DNA of 45,287 nucleotides from Pseudothauera rhizosphaerae (GCF_004801305.1 NZ_SSOD01000024.1:1-45287); one strand, 5' to 3'; counted from the first letter of the stretch, positions 15,388-25,931 are shown. The notes: a model not told the origin generated them from the sequence alone. Numbers and translations: made by a program.

Positions 15388-16119
15388 ATGACCTCCACCC
15401 CCTCTTCCCCGACCGCGCGCGACGAATTCCTTGCCGGCATGCGCGCCGAACTGCCGCTTCTCCTCGGCGTGGTGCCCTTCGGGCTGATGTTCGGCGTGCT
15501 CGGCCTGGCCGCGGGACTCCCGGCATGGGCGGTGGTGGCCATGTCGTCCATCGTCTTCGGCGGCGCCTCCCAGGTGGTGTTCGCCCAGTTGTGGGGGGCG
15601 CCGACCCCGCCGGCGGTGATCTGCACCACCGTGGCCGTGGTGAACCTGCGCCACGCGCTCTACAGCGCCAGCGTGGCCGAATGGCTGCGCGGCCTGCCCT
15701 GGCGCTGGAAGCTCGTGCTCGCCTACCTGCTCACCGACGAGGCCTACGCCGCCGCCCTGGTGCGCTTCCGCGACGGGCCGCCGGGCGCCTACCGGCACTG
15801 GTTCCTGTTCGGCACCGGCTTCACCCTGTGGACCGGCTGGCAGATCGCCACCGTGGGCGGCGTGCTGGTCGGCGCGGCGATCCCGCCGGGCTGGTCGCTG
15901 GATTTCTCCATCGCGCTGACCTTCATCGCGCTGCTGGTGCTGGCCGTCCACCGCCGCAGCGAACTGGTGGCGGCACTGGTGGCCGCGGCGGTGGCGGTGC
16001 TCGCCCAGCCGCTGCCCCACAAACTGTGGATACTCGCCGCGGCCGCGGCGGGCATCGCCGCCGGGCTGGCGGCCCGGAGGCTGGACGCCGGCCGCGCGGC
16101 CGTGGAGCAAACGCCATGA
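15388..16119 (+). CDS. azlC: AzlC family branched-chain amino-acid exporter, large subunit
   Basis: This is an inner-membrane protein of 243 residues with the AzlC signature start (LPLLLGVVPFGLMFGVLGLAAGL), a MSSIVFGGASQVVFAQLWG helix, NLRHALYSASVAEWL and LLTDEAYAAAL. With AzlD it forms an exporter for branched-chain amino acids or analogues such as azaleucine in Bacillus; E. coli YgaZH is the homologue. Its stop overlaps the azlD start (ATGA at 16116), confirming one functional unit. Confidence 0.92.
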   Translation: MTSTPSSPTARDEFLAGMRAELPLLLGVVPFGLMFGVLGLAAGLPAWAVVAMSSIVFGGASQVVFAQLWGAPTPPAVICTTVAVVNLRHALYSASVAEWLRGLPWRWKLVLAYLLTDEAYAAALVRFRDGPPGAYRHWFLFGTGFTLWTGWQIATVGGVLVGAAIPPGWSLDFSIALTFIALLVLAVHRRSELVAALVAAAVAVLAQPLPHKLWILAAAAAGIAAGLAARRLDAGRAAVEQTP

Positions 16120-16442
16120 ACGACCTGGGGCTGCCGCTCACCCTCTTCGTGTCCGGGCTGGCAACCTTCCTGATCCGCCTGTCCTTCATCGCCGGCGAGC
16201 GCTGGCTACCGCGCGGCGAGGGCCTGCATGCGGTGCTGGCCTACGTGCCGGCGGCGGTGCTCGCCGCGCTGATCGCGCCCGAACTGCTGGTGCGCGACGG
16301 CAGCGTGCTGCTCACCGCGGACAACGCCCGCCTGTGGGCCGGCCTCGTGGCCATCGCGGTGGCGCTGGCCAGCCGCTCGGTGATGGCCACCATCGTCGCC
16401 GGCATGGGTGCGCTGTGGCTGCTGCAATGGCTGGGTGGATGA
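16116..16442 (+). CDS. azlD: AzlD family branched-chain amino-acid exporter, small subunit
   Basis: The product has 108 residues with three to four hydrophobic helices. ATFLIRLSFIAGERWLPRG followed by VLAYVPAAVLAALIAPELL is the AzlD signature. It pairs with AzlC, with which it shares an ATGA overlap and therefore coupled translation. It is the usual length for the family. Confidence 0.9.
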   Translation: MNDLGLPLTLFVSGLATFLIRLSFIAGERWLPRGEGLHAVLAYVPAAVLAALIAPELLVRDGSVLLTADNARLWAGLVAIAVALASRSVMATIVAGMGALWLLQWLGG

Positions 16443-16547
16443 GGAGAATGCCGGACGCCGGCAATCCCGCAGCAGCTCGTCCCGGCAAGGGTAGCGCGCC
16501 CTTTGCGCTACAATGCCCGGCGTCTCCGCGTGGAATACCTTTTCCGC

Positions 16548-17726
16548 ATGACATCCCCTCCGGTGAATGATGAACACCGCATCGATGCCGCGTTGTTCCG
16601 GCATCTGGTGGACCGCTCGGCGATTCCTCTCGTCGGCAGCGGCGCCGCCAGCCTGCTGGTCGGGGCATCCCTGGCCGGCACCGCGCATCAGACGTTGGCC
16701 TTTGCATGGGTCGCCGCCGTCTTCCTGGTCATCGCCATCCGGGTCTGGCTGGTGCGGCGCTGCCAGGCGCGGATCGCACGGGACGGCTACCGGGCCGCCG
16801 AGGCCCACCGTTTCGCCGCCACCACGGGCCTGTCCGGCCTGATCTGGGGATGCGCCGGGCTGGGGGTGCTGAACAACGCCTCACCGGAATCCCTGGTGGT
16901 CATCATCACCTCGATCCAGGCCATGACCATGGGCGGCGCCCTCACGCTGGCCGCCTTCCCCGTCGCCTTCTACGCCTTTTCGCTGCCGGCCATGGTGCCG
17001 CTGATCGGGGCGCTGGCCCTCAAGGGCGACACGACGGGCACCGTGCTGGCCATCTTCAGCAGCATCATGTTCGTGCTCATCGCGCGCGTCGCCAAGGAAT
17101 TCAACGGTTCCCTGCGCAACGCCTGGCAAATGACCTTCGAGCGCACCGACCTGCTGGAAGCCCTGCAGCAATCCCACGACCGGCAGGCCAACCTGGCCAA
17201 CACGGACGGCCTGACCGGCATCGCCAACCGCCGCCGCTTCGACGACCTGCTGGAGCGGGAAGCAGTGCGCCTGCAGCGCACGGGAGAGCCGCTCTCCCTG
17301 CTGCTGATGGACGTGGATCACTTCAAGGCCTACAACGACACCTACGGCCATCTGGCCGGGGACGAATGCCTGAAGCGGGTGGCCGAAGTCTTCCAGGCCA
17401 TGCTGAGCCGCCGCTCCGATCTGGCGGCCCGCTACGGCGGGGAGGAGTTCGCCGCCATCCTGACCGAGACCGACCACCGGGGCGCCCTGCAGGTGGCGGA
17501 GCAGATACGCACCGGCGTGGAAGCCCTGGGCATCGCTCACCGCAGCGCCGCCACCGCGCCCCACGTCACGGTAAGCCTGGGCGTCGTCACCCTGGACGGC
17601 CGCGAGCCGAAAACCCCCGCCCAAGCCATCGCCCTGGCCGACCGGGAGCTCTACCGGGCCAAGCGCGAAGGCCGCAACCGCATCGCGGCCTGGAGCGGAA
17701 GCGGAGACATCGCGGAAACCGCCTGA
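16548..17726 (+). CDS. GGDEF diguanylate cyclase with N-terminal membrane domain
   Basis: The product has 392 residues from the ATG at 16548 (MTSPPVND). Residues about 25-195 contain five to six hydrophobic helices forming a membrane sensor of no family I recognise. A short coiled segment (LLEALQQSHDRQANLA) links to the GGDEF domain: DGLTGIANRRRFDDLL, LLMDVDHFKAYNDTYGHLAGD, RYGGEEFAAIL and ADRELYRAKREGRN. The catalytic motif is GGEEF, and an RxxD (RRSD) stands five residues before it, so a product-inhibition I-site is present. It should make c-di-GMP at the inner membrane. An in-frame TTG at 16503 is less likely as start. Confidence 0.93.
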   Translation: MTSPPVNDEHRIDAALFRHLVDRSAIPLVGSGAASLLVGASLAGTAHQTLAFAWVAAVFLVIAIRVWLVRRCQARIARDGYRAAEAHRFAATTGLSGLIWGCAGLGVLNNASPESLVVIITSIQAMTMGGALTLAAFPVAFYAFSLPAMVPLIGALALKGDTTGTVLAIFSSIMFVLIARVAKEFNGSLRNAWQMTFERTDLLEALQQSHDRQANLANTDGLTGIANRRRFDDLLEREAVRLQRTGEPLSLLLMDVDHFKAYNDTYGHLAGDECLKRVAEVFQAMLSRRSDLAARYGGEEFAAILTETDHRGALQVAEQIRTGVEALGIAHRSAATAPHVTVSLGVVTLDGREPKTPAQAIALADRELYRAKREGRNRIAAWSGSGDIAETA

Positions 17727-17775
17727 ACGCTTCGGAAACATGGCGGCCGGAATCCCTCCCGCCGCCGTGCCGCGC

Positions 17776-18942
17776 TCAACCCGCCAGTGCCCGCATCTCC
17801 GCGATCAGGTCGGCCTTGCCTTCGAAGCCGATGCCCGGCAGTTCCGGCATCTCGATGTGGCTGTCCACCACCTTCACGCCGTCCGGGAAGCCGCCGTAGG
17901 GCTGGAACAAGTCGGGGTAGGATTCGTTGCCGCCCAGGCCCAGGCCGGCGGCGATGGCGAGCGACATCTGGTGGCCGCCATGGGGGATGCAGCGTTTGGG
18001 CGACCAGCCGTGCTCCTTCAGCATGTCCAGCGTGCGCAGGTACTCCACCAGGCCGTACGAGAGCGCGCAGTCGAACTGCAGCCAGTCCCGGTCGGCCCGC
18101 ATGCCGCCGTAGCGGATGAGGTTGCGGGCGTCCTGCATGGAGAAGAGGTTTTCGCCGGTGGCCATCGAACCCTCGTAATGGTTCGCCAGTTCGGCCTGCA
18201 GGGCGTAGTCGAGCGGATCGCCGGCTTCCTCGTACCAGAAGAGGTCGTACTGGCTCAGAGCCTTCGCATATTCGATGGCGGTGGGCAGATCGAAGCGGCC
18301 GTTGGCGTCCACCGCCAGCTTGCAGCCGGCGGGCAGGATGGACAGGATGGCCTCGATGCGGCGTAGATCCTCGGCCAGCGGCGCACCGCCGATCTTCTTC
18401 TTCACCACCCTGTAGCCGCGATCCAGATAGCCGCGCATCTCGTCCTTGAGCGCTTCCAGGTCCTGCCCCGAATGGTAGTAGCCGCCCGCCGCATAGACGA
18501 AGATGCGGCGCTCGGGCGTACCGCTGCCGTAGCGTTCGGCCAGCAACTGGTAGAGCGGCTTGCCGGCGATCTTGGCGACGGCGTCCCACACCGCCATGTC
18601 GATGGTGCCCACGGCCACCGAGCGCTCGCCGTGGCCGCCGGGCTTCTCGTTGGTCATCATCGTTGCCCAGACCTTGTGCGGGTCGAGGTTGTCGCCGGCC
18701 TCGTCGAGCAGGGATTCCGGCGCGGCCTCCAGCACCCGCGGGCGGAAGCGCTCGCGGATCAGGCTGCCCTGGCCGTAACGGCCATTGGAGTTGAAGCCGT
18801 AGCCGATCACCGGCTTGCCGTCGCGGATCACGTCGGTGACCACGGCCACCAGGCTCAGCGTCATCTTGCTGAAATCGATGTAGGCGTTGCGGATGCTGGA
18901 TTTGATGGGTTTGGTGACTTCGCGGATGTCGACGATTTTCAT
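17776..18942 (-). CDS. tarD: D(-)-tartrate dehydratase (enolase superfamily)
   Basis: This 388-residue member of the mandelate-racemase group of the enolase superfamily closely resembles TarD of Bradyrhizobium, which converts D-tartrate to oxaloacetate. Catalytic and metal residues are all visible: K181 and K183 (VVKKKIGG), D212 (AVDANGRF), E238 (YEEAGDP), E264 (TGEN) and H321 (IPHGGHQ). Family stretches such as NAYIDFSKMT, GYGFNSNGRYGQG and NEKPGGHGERSVAVG are present. A strong GGAGGAGG ribosome binding site precedes the ATG. The divergent LysR gene at 19148 is the likely regulator. The specific name rests on recalled similarity. Confidence 0.85.
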   Translation of the reverse strand: MKIVDIREVTKPIKSSIRNAYIDFSKMTLSLVAVVTDVIRDGKPVIGYGFNSNGRYGQGSLIRERFRPRVLEAAPESLLDEAGDNLDPHKVWATMMTNEKPGGHGERSVAVGTIDMAVWDAVAKIAGKPLYQLLAERYGSGTPERRIFVYAAGGYYHSGQDLEALKDEMRGYLDRGYRVVKKKIGGAPLAEDLRRIEAILSILPAGCKLAVDANGRFDLPTAIEYAKALSQYDLFWYEEAGDPLDYALQAELANHYEGSMATGENLFSMQDARNLIRYGGMRADRDWLQFDCALSYGLVEYLRTLDMLKEHGWSPKRCIPHGGHQMSLAIAAGLGLGGNESYPDLFQPYGGFPDGVKVVDSHIEMPELPGIGFEGKADLIAEMRALAG

Positions 18943-18985
18943 GGGGTTTCCTCCTCCTGAACGGAACGATCTGAAAGCGTCCCCT

Positions 18986-19060
18986 GTAGGAGCGGCCTTG
19001 GCCGCGATGCGGCGGTTCCGGGTGCAAATGACACGGCATCGCAGCCAAGGCCGCTCCTAC
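18986..19060. repeat. REP pair (Pseudomonas-type), copy 3
   Basis: This is an inverted pair of GTAGGAGCGGCCTTGGCCGC, a sequence variant of copies 1 and 2. The paired arms changed together (GGCTTGCCC in the other copies, GGCCTTGGCC here), so the hairpin is kept. It lies in the tarD-LysR intergenic region. Confidence 0.85.
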
Positions 19061-19147
19061 GGGGCCAACGGACAGGGCGAAGCTTATTGGATTCCTTAAA
19101 GCGTAGAATCTACTCATATTCAAATCATTCAGTCGAAAAAGTTAATA

Positions 19148-20053
19148 ATGGACGCGGCCTCCGAACTCGCCTTCTTCGCCCTGCTGGCCGACAAGGGCTC
19201 CTTCACCGCCGCCGCGCGGGAACTCAACCTGACTCCGCCGGCCGCCAGCAAGCGCCTGGCGCAGATGGAGCAGCGCCTGGGCGTGCGCCTGCTCAACCGC
19301 AGCACGCGGCGCATGAGCCTGACCGACGAGGGCGAGCTCTACCTGGAACACGCCCGCCGCATCCTGGCGGACATCGAGGAACTGGAACTTTCCCTCGGCA
19401 AACGGCGCGCCTCCCCCAAGGGCCTGCTGCGCATCAATGCCACGCTGGGCTTCGGCCGCACCACCATCGCCCCCATCGTCTCGGCCTTCGCCCGCCGCCA
19501 CCCGGAAGTGGAGGTACACCTGCAGCTCACGGACACACCCCTGGACCTGGTGGCGAGCGGCTTCGACCTGGGCATCCGCTTCGGCGAACTGCCGGACAGC
19601 CGGCTCGCCGCGCGCAAGCTGATGTCCAACCGCCGCTTCCTGTGCGCCTCGCCCGCCTACCTGGCGGCCCACGGCACGCCGCGCAGTCCGGCGGAACTGG
19701 CCCGCCATGCCTGCATCCTGCACCGGCAGAACGACGAAGCCTGGGGCACCTGGCGGCTTACCCGCGGGCGGCAGGCGGAAACCGTGAAGGTGCGCGGCGC
19801 GCTGGCCAGCAACGACGGCGACGTGGTGCTGGGCTGGGCGCTGGACGGGCACGGCATCCTGATCCGCTCCGAATGGGACCTGGCCAAGTACCTGCACAGC
19901 GGCCGCCTGCAGACCGTGCTGCCCGAGTGGACGCTGCCGCCGGCCGACCTCTACGCGGTTTATCCGGCACGGCGCAACCTGCCCGCCCGGGTGCGCGCCT
20001 TCATCGACGCCCTGCTCGACGCCTTCGAACGTCCCGCGGGCGATGGAAGCTGA
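19148..20053 (+). CDS. LysR family transcriptional regulator, likely of tarD
   Basis: The product has 301 residues. The N-terminal winged HTH is LAFFALLADKGSFTAAARELNLTPPAASKRLAQME followed by LGVRLLNRSTRRMSLTDEG. The effector domain follows (LRINATLGFGRTTIAPIVSAF, LASNDGDVVLGWALDGHGILI). LysR proteins bind T-N11-A sites between divergent genes and respond to a pathway ligand. The gene is divergent from tarD with about 205 bases between, which makes tartrate the reasonable ligand guess. Confidence 0.92.
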   Translation: MDAASELAFFALLADKGSFTAAARELNLTPPAASKRLAQMEQRLGVRLLNRSTRRMSLTDEGELYLEHARRILADIEELELSLGKRRASPKGLLRINATLGFGRTTIAPIVSAFARRHPEVEVHLQLTDTPLDLVASGFDLGIRFGELPDSRLAARKLMSNRRFLCASPAYLAAHGTPRSPAELARHACILHRQNDEAWGTWRLTRGRQAETVKVRGALASNDGDVVLGWALDGHGILIRSEWDLAKYLHSGRLQTVLPEWTLPPADLYAVYPARRNLPARVRAFIDALLDAFERPAGDGS

Positions 20054-20116
20054 ATCGGCAACGCCCATGATGAGTTATGATTGCGCGCTTATGTCGCACG
20101 CTGAACCGCCCCATCG

Positions 20117-21475
20117 ATGATCCGCAAATTGCTGCGCAAGGTTTTCCGCCGCGCCGCGGACGCCCCCGCCGCCGAACCCGCACTGATCCCCGTCGCCCGC
20201 CACGGCATCCGCCGCGGGCAGGTCTCGCCCGCCGCGCGCAAGGTGTGCAAGGTGCTGCAGGAAAGCGGCCACAAGGCCTACGTGGTGGGCGGCGCGGTGC
20301 GCGACCTGCTGATCGGCCATCCGCCCAAGGATTACGACGTGGCCACCAGCGCCACGCCCGAGGAAGTCCGGGCGCTCTTCCGCCGCTCGCGCATCATCGG
20401 CCGCCGCTTCAAGATCGTGCACGTGATGAGCGGGCCGGAGACCATCGAGGTCTCCACCTTCCGCGCCAGCCAGGACGCCGACAGCGCCGAGACCGATGAA
20501 CACGGCCGCGTGCTGCGGGACAACGTGTTCGGCACCATGGCCGAGGACGCCACGCGGCGCGACTTCACCGTCAACGCCCTGTACTACGACCCCGAAACCG
20601 AGACCATCGTGGACTACCACCACGGCGTGGCCGACGTGCAGCAGAAGACCCTGCGCATGATCGGCGACCCGCGCACGCGCTACCGGGAAGACCCGGTGCG
20701 CATGCTGCGCGCGGTGCGCCTGGGCGCCAAGCTCGGGCTGGTCATCGATCCGGCTGCGCGCAAGCCCATCCGCGAGATGGCCTTGCTGCTGGAAAACGTG
20801 CCCGCGGCGCGCCTGTTCGACGAGATGCTCAAGCTGCTGTTCTCCGGCTACGCGGTGGGCTGCCTGAAGCAGTTGCGCGAGGAAGGCCTGCACCACGGCC
20901 TGCTGCCGCTGCTGGACGTGATCCTGGAACAGCCCCTGGGCGAGCGCTTCGTGTGGCTGTCGCTGGAGAACACCGACGAGCGCGTTCGTGCCGACAAGCC
21001 GGTCTCGCCCGGCTTCCTGTTCGCGACCCTGCTGTGGCACGAAGTGCTGGCCAACTGGGAGGCCAGGAAGGCCGAAGGCGAACACACCCAGCCAGCCCTG
21101 TTCTCGGCCATGGACGAGGTGCTCGACGCCCAGGCCGGCAAGCTCGCCATCACGCGGCGCATCGTCGGCGACATCAAGGACATCTGGGCGCTGCAGCCGC
21201 GCTTCGACCGGCGCAGCGGCAAGACCCCCTACCGCCTCATTGAGCAGCCCCGCTTCCGCGCCGGCTGGGACTTCCTGCGCCTGCGCGCCCTGTCCGGCGA
21301 GATTCCCATGGAACTGCCGGACTGGTGGGACCGCTTCGCCCACGCCGGCCCCGACGAGCGCGAAGCCCTGCTGAACGCCGCTCCCGCCGGCAGCGAGGCC
21401 CCGGCCAAGAAGCGCCGCCGCCGGCGCCGCAAGCCGGCCGGCGCCGGCGCGGCCGAAACCGCCGACGCATCATGA
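20117..21475 (+). CDS. pcnB: Poly(A) polymerase I
   Basis: The product has 452 residues. The nucleotidyltransferase core is YVVGGAVRDLLIGHPPKDYD, with the GG motif and the catalytic DxD (DYD), followed by RRSRIIGRRFKIVHVM and RRDFTVNALYYDPETE. The RNA-binding helical part contains YREDPVRMLRAVRLGAKLG. The C-terminus is a basic tail (KKRRRRRRK) typical of proteobacterial PcnB. It adds 3' A-tails that direct RNA to decay. The stop overlaps the folK start as ATGA, the usual pcnB-folK operon. Confidence 0.95.
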   Translation: MIRKLLRKVFRRAADAPAAEPALIPVARHGIRRGQVSPAARKVCKVLQESGHKAYVVGGAVRDLLIGHPPKDYDVATSATPEEVRALFRRSRIIGRRFKIVHVMSGPETIEVSTFRASQDADSAETDEHGRVLRDNVFGTMAEDATRRDFTVNALYYDPETETIVDYHHGVADVQQKTLRMIGDPRTRYREDPVRMLRAVRLGAKLGLVIDPAARKPIREMALLLENVPAARLFDEMLKLLFSGYAVGCLKQLREEGLHHGLLPLLDVILEQPLGERFVWLSLENTDERVRADKPVSPGFLFATLLWHEVLANWEARKAEGEHTQPALFSAMDEVLDAQAGKLAITRRIVGDIKDIWALQPRFDRRSGKTPYRLIEQPRFRAGWDFLRLRALSGEIPMELPDWWDRFAHAGPDEREALLNAAPAGSEAPAKKRRRRRRKPAGAGAAETADAS

Positions 21476-21975
21476 CCCCTTCCCCTCCGGGCTCCGGCCC
21501 GGTGCGTGCCTACATCGCCTTCGGTGCCAACCTGGGCGAACCGGCCGCCGCCTTCGAATTCGCCTGTACGCGCATCGCCGCGCTGCCCGGCACCCGCGTA
21601 ACCGCCCGTTCCGCGCTGTACCGCAGCGCCCCGGTGGGTGTCAGCGGCCAGCCGGATTACATCAACGCGGTGATCGGCGTGGACACCACGCTACCCGCCG
21701 CCGATCTCCTCGCCGCGCTGCTCGCCATAGAGGAGGCCGCCGGGCGCACGCGCGACTACCACCAGGCGCCGCGCACGCTGGACTTGGACCTGCTGCTCTA
21801 CGGCGACGCCGAAATCCACCTGCCCCAGCTCCACGTGCCCCATCCGCGCATGCACCGGCGCGCCTTCGTGCTGCTGCCCCTGGCGGAGATCGCCCCCCAG
21901 GCGGTGATCCCCGGCCACGGCCCGGTGGCCGCGCTGCTGCCCGGCGTGGCCGACCAGACCATTTCCCGACTCTGA
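21472..21975 (+). CDS. folK: 2-amino-4-hydroxy-6-hydroxymethyldihydropteridine pyrophosphokinase
   Basis: The product has 167 residues. HPPK transfers pyrophosphate from ATP to the pterin in folate synthesis. Visible motifs are YIAFGANLGEP, LYRSAPVG, QPDYINAVI, the signature PRTLDLDLLLYGD with the Mg-binding Asp pair, and VPHPRMHRRAFVLLPLAEIAP. The usual RWGPRT is changed to YHQAPRT, still within family variation. Its start overlaps pcnB (ATGA). Confidence 0.95.
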   Translation: MTPSPPGSGPVRAYIAFGANLGEPAAAFEFACTRIAALPGTRVTARSALYRSAPVGVSGQPDYINAVIGVDTTLPAADLLAALLAIEEAAGRTRDYHQAPRTLDLDLLLYGDAEIHLPQLHVPHPRMHRRAFVLLPLAEIAPQAVIPGHGPVAALLPGVADQTISRL

Positions 21976-22008
21976 CCCGACCCGTTCTCCTCTCGAGGAG
22001 TCCCGACC

Positions 22009-22392
22009 ATGCCCGCCTGGCTGCACACCCTCCCCGCCACCGTACACAACGTCCCGGTGTGGGTGCAGACCGCCTTCCTGCTCACGCTCTCCAACGTGTT
22101 CATGACCTTCGCCTGGTACGGCCACCTGAAAGGGCTGCAGTCCAAGGCCTGGTTCGTCGCCGCGGCCATCAGTTGGGGCATCGCCTTCTTCGAGTACCTG
22201 CTGCAGGTGCCGGCCAACCGCATCGGCGCCACCGCCCTCACCCTGCCGCAGTTGAAGATCATGCAGGAGGTCATCACCCTGCTGGTGTTCGTGCCCTTCG
22301 TCGTGCTGTACATGAAGCAGCCGGTCAAGCTTGACTATCTTTGGGCCGGCTTGTGTATGCTTGGCGCGGTGTACTTCATCTTCCGCAGCTAG
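22009..22392 (+). CDS. DUF486 (DMT-type) membrane protein
   Basis: The product has 127 residues with four hydrophobic helices. The core QTAFLLTLSNVFMTFAWYGHLK, AAISWGIAFFEYLLQVPANRIG and QEVITLLVFVPFVVLYM identifies the DUF486 family, a short relative of drug/metabolite transporters without assigned substrate. AGGAG precedes the ATG. It is inserted between folK and the deoxynucleoside kinase, with 15 bases to the next gene. Confidence 0.88.
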   Translation: MPAWLHTLPATVHNVPVWVQTAFLLTLSNVFMTFAWYGHLKGLQSKAWFVAAAISWGIAFFEYLLQVPANRIGATALTLPQLKIMQEVITLLVFVPFVVLYMKQPVKLDYLWAGLCMLGAVYFIFRS

Positions 22393-22407
22393 GAACCCCG
22401 CCGCCCC

Positions 22408-23046
22408 ATGCTCGACAAGGCCCGCTACATCGTCGTCGAAGGCCCCATCGGCGCCGGCAAGAGCTCGCTCGCCCGCCGCCTCGCCGAACGCCTGCCGGCC
22501 GAGACGCTGCTTGAACATCCCGAGGCCAACCCCTTCCTCGGGCGCTTCTACCAGGGCATGGAGCGCTGGGCGCTGGCCACGCAGTTGTCCTTCCTGTTCC
22601 AGCGCGTCGACCAGCTCGCTGCATTCGCCGGCGGCGACCCGAACCGCCGCGTAGTGTCCGACTTCATCCTGCAGAAGGACCCGCTGTTCGCCGCCCTGAA
22701 CCTGGCAGACGACGAACTGGCCATCTACCAGCGCATCTACGACGCCATGATGCCGCCCGCGCCCCCCAGGCCCGACCTGGTGATCTACCTGCAGGCTCGC
22801 CCCGAGACGCTGATGGAGCGCATCCGCCGCCGCGGGATGGACGCCGAACGGCGCATCTCCGAAAGCTACGTGCAACGCGTGGCCGAACGCTTCGCACGCT
22901 TCTTCTACCAGTACGATGCCGCACCGCTCTTCATCGTGGATGCCGAGGTGCTGAACCCGGTGGACCACGAGGACGACTTCGAGCTGCTGCTCGACCGCCT
23001 GCGCAGCATGCGCAGCTACCGCGAGTTCTTCGCCTACGCCGGCTAG
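22408..23046 (+). CDS. Deoxynucleoside kinase (dGK/dAK family)
   Basis: The product has 212 residues. The P-loop is VEGPIGAGKSSLA at residues 10-22. A DFILQKD motif carries the substrate-contacting region, and the lid is RIRRRGMDAERRIS. This family phosphorylates deoxyguanosine/deoxyadenosine (or thymidine) for salvage. In Betaproteobacteria it commonly stands between folK and panB, as here. Confidence 0.88.
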   Translation: MLDKARYIVVEGPIGAGKSSLARRLAERLPAETLLEHPEANPFLGRFYQGMERWALATQLSFLFQRVDQLAAFAGGDPNRRVVSDFILQKDPLFAALNLADDELAIYQRIYDAMMPPAPPRPDLVIYLQARPETLMERIRRRGMDAERRISESYVQRVAERFARFFYQYDAAPLFIVDAEVLNPVDHEDDFELLLDRLRSMRSYREFFAYAG

Positions 23047-23054
23047 CACCGCAA

Positions 23055-23121
23055 CCGTTCGCCCTGAGCCTGTCGAAGGGCGATAGTTACAATCGGGCTT
23101 CGACAAGCTCAGCCCGAACGG
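23055..23121. repeat. Inverted repeat pair of the CGTTCGCCCTGAGC type
   Basis: The arms CCGTTCGCCCTGAGCCTGTC (23055) and GACAAGCTCAGCCCGAACGG (to 23121) are imperfect reverse complements around a 19-base spacer. This palindrome family is widespread between genes of many Proteobacteria. It separates the kinase gene from panB. Confidence 0.8.
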
Positions 23122-23215
23122 TATTCAGCATTTTTGGCGCAAACAAGCTTGTGCAATGCACCAGGATGGGGAAAACTCCCGTCCTTTGCTTTCGCACCCC
23201 CATGGGAGAGCGTCG

Positions 23216-24879
<1,664 letters not shown>

Positions 24880-25060
24880 GGGTCCGCATCGGTCGAACCA
24901 CCTGCGGAGCAGGGATGTCTCAATCTCATGCGGTAACCTGTTGCGCAGGCCGCGGACATTGGGGTTTCCAGCGCTTGCGTCCGCGCCCGCCTCGTCCTAT
25001 TGCAAGAATGAAAACCACACAGCGGGCGAACGGCACCGACGACAAGAGGAGGAAGGAACG

Positions 25061-25507
25061 ATGAGCACGATGACGGTTCGGCAGGTTCTGGACATCAAGG
25101 GCCACAAGGTCCATTGCGTGGCCCCGGGGGTCACCGTGTTCGAGGCGCTGGCACTGATGGCCGAATACAACATCGGCGCCGTGCTGGTGACCGACGGGGA
25201 ACGGCTGGTGGGCATCTTCACCGAGCGCGACTACGCCCGCAAGGTGGTGCTGAAAGGGCTGCGCTCGGCCGAGGTGAGTGTGGGCGACCTGATGACCCCC
25301 GCGCCGGCGACGGTCGGCCCCGAGCAGACCGTGGACGAGGTCATGAACATCATGACCGACAAGCGCTTCCGCCACCTGCCGGTGATGGAGAACGGCCGGC
25401 TCGCCGGCATCATCACCATCGGCGACGTGGTGAAGTCCATCATCGACCTGCAGCGCCGCACGATCTCCCACCTGTCGAACTACATCGCGGGCGACATTGC
25501 CACCTGA
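25061..25507 (+). CDS. CBS-pair domain protein
   Basis: The product has 148 residues made of two CBS motifs: HCVAPGVTVFEALALMAEYNIGAVLVTDGERLVGIFTERDYARKV, and SVGDLMTPAPATV with RHLPVMENGRLAGIITIGDVVKSII. CBS pairs bind adenosine nucleotides and regulate partners. The stand-alone form with an ERDY motif is common in Betaproteobacteria but has no assigned role. An AGGAGGAAGG ribosome binding site precedes the ATG, and a strong terminator follows the stop. Confidence 0.92.
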   Translation: MSTMTVRQVLDIKGHKVHCVAPGVTVFEALALMAEYNIGAVLVTDGERLVGIFTERDYARKVVLKGLRSAEVSVGDLMTPAPATVGPEQTVDEVMNIMTDKRFRHLPVMENGRLAGIITIGDVVKSIIDLQRRTISHLSNYIAGDIAT

Positions 25508-25529
25508 GCTTGCAGGCACTCATGCGCTG

Positions 25530-25557
25530 ACGCCAGCCCCGCGGGGGCTGGCGTTTT
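25530..25557 (+). terminator. Rho-independent terminator after the CBS gene
   Basis: The stem ACGCCAGCCCC / GGGGCTGGCGT (11 base pairs) with a GCG loop is followed by TTT. It lies 22 bases after the CBS-gene stop and ends the plus-strand block before the convergent gdx gene. Confidence 0.88.
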
Positions 25558-25589
25558 CATTGGCCTTCGACCCGCTCGGGCATTGCCGG

Positions 25590-25910
25590 TCACGCCGGCG
25601 TTGCGAGCTTGAGACCGACGATGCCCGTGACGATCAACCCGAGACTCAGCAGCCGTAGAAGATTCGCCGCTTCCCCCAGCAGGGCGATGCCGAGCACGGC
25701 CGTACCGACCGTTCCCACGCCCACCCAGATGGCGTAGGCGGTGCCCACCGGAAGGGATTTCATGGCGACGCCGAGCAGGCCGAGGCTGACGATCATCGCA
25801 AATACCGTTCCGGCCGTCGGCCAGGGACGGGTAAAACCCTCGGTATATTTGAGCCCGACTGCCCAGCCGATCTCGAACAGACCCGCAACGATGAGAATGA
25901 CCCAGTTCAT
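25590..25910 (-). CDS. gdx: Guanidinium exporter of the SMR family (Gdx/SugE)
   Basis: The product has 106 residues and four TM helices. The signature [19 protein letters not shown] carries the central Glu13 used for H+/substrate exchange and the W and K typical of the Gdx (guanidinium) subgroup rather than Emr[18 protein letters not shown] lies in helix 3. I chose the ATG at 25910 over the GTG at 25919 because it gives the standard family N-terminus and stands behind GAGAGG. A guanidine-II riboswitch-like structure precedes it, which supports guanidinium as substrate. Confidence 0.92.
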   Translation of the reverse strand: MNWVILIVAGLFEIGWAVGLKYTEGFTRPWPTAGTVFAMIVSLGLLGVAMKSLPVGTAYAIWVGVGTVGTAVLGIALLGEAANLLRLLSLGLIVTGIVGLKLATPA

Positions 25911-25931
25911 GATGAACACCTCTCGAACAGA

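Noticed and set aside
23055-23121. Palindrome before panB as a terminator of the kinase gene
   Set aside because: It is a widespread repeat with no T-run and a long spacer, so I list it as a repeat only.
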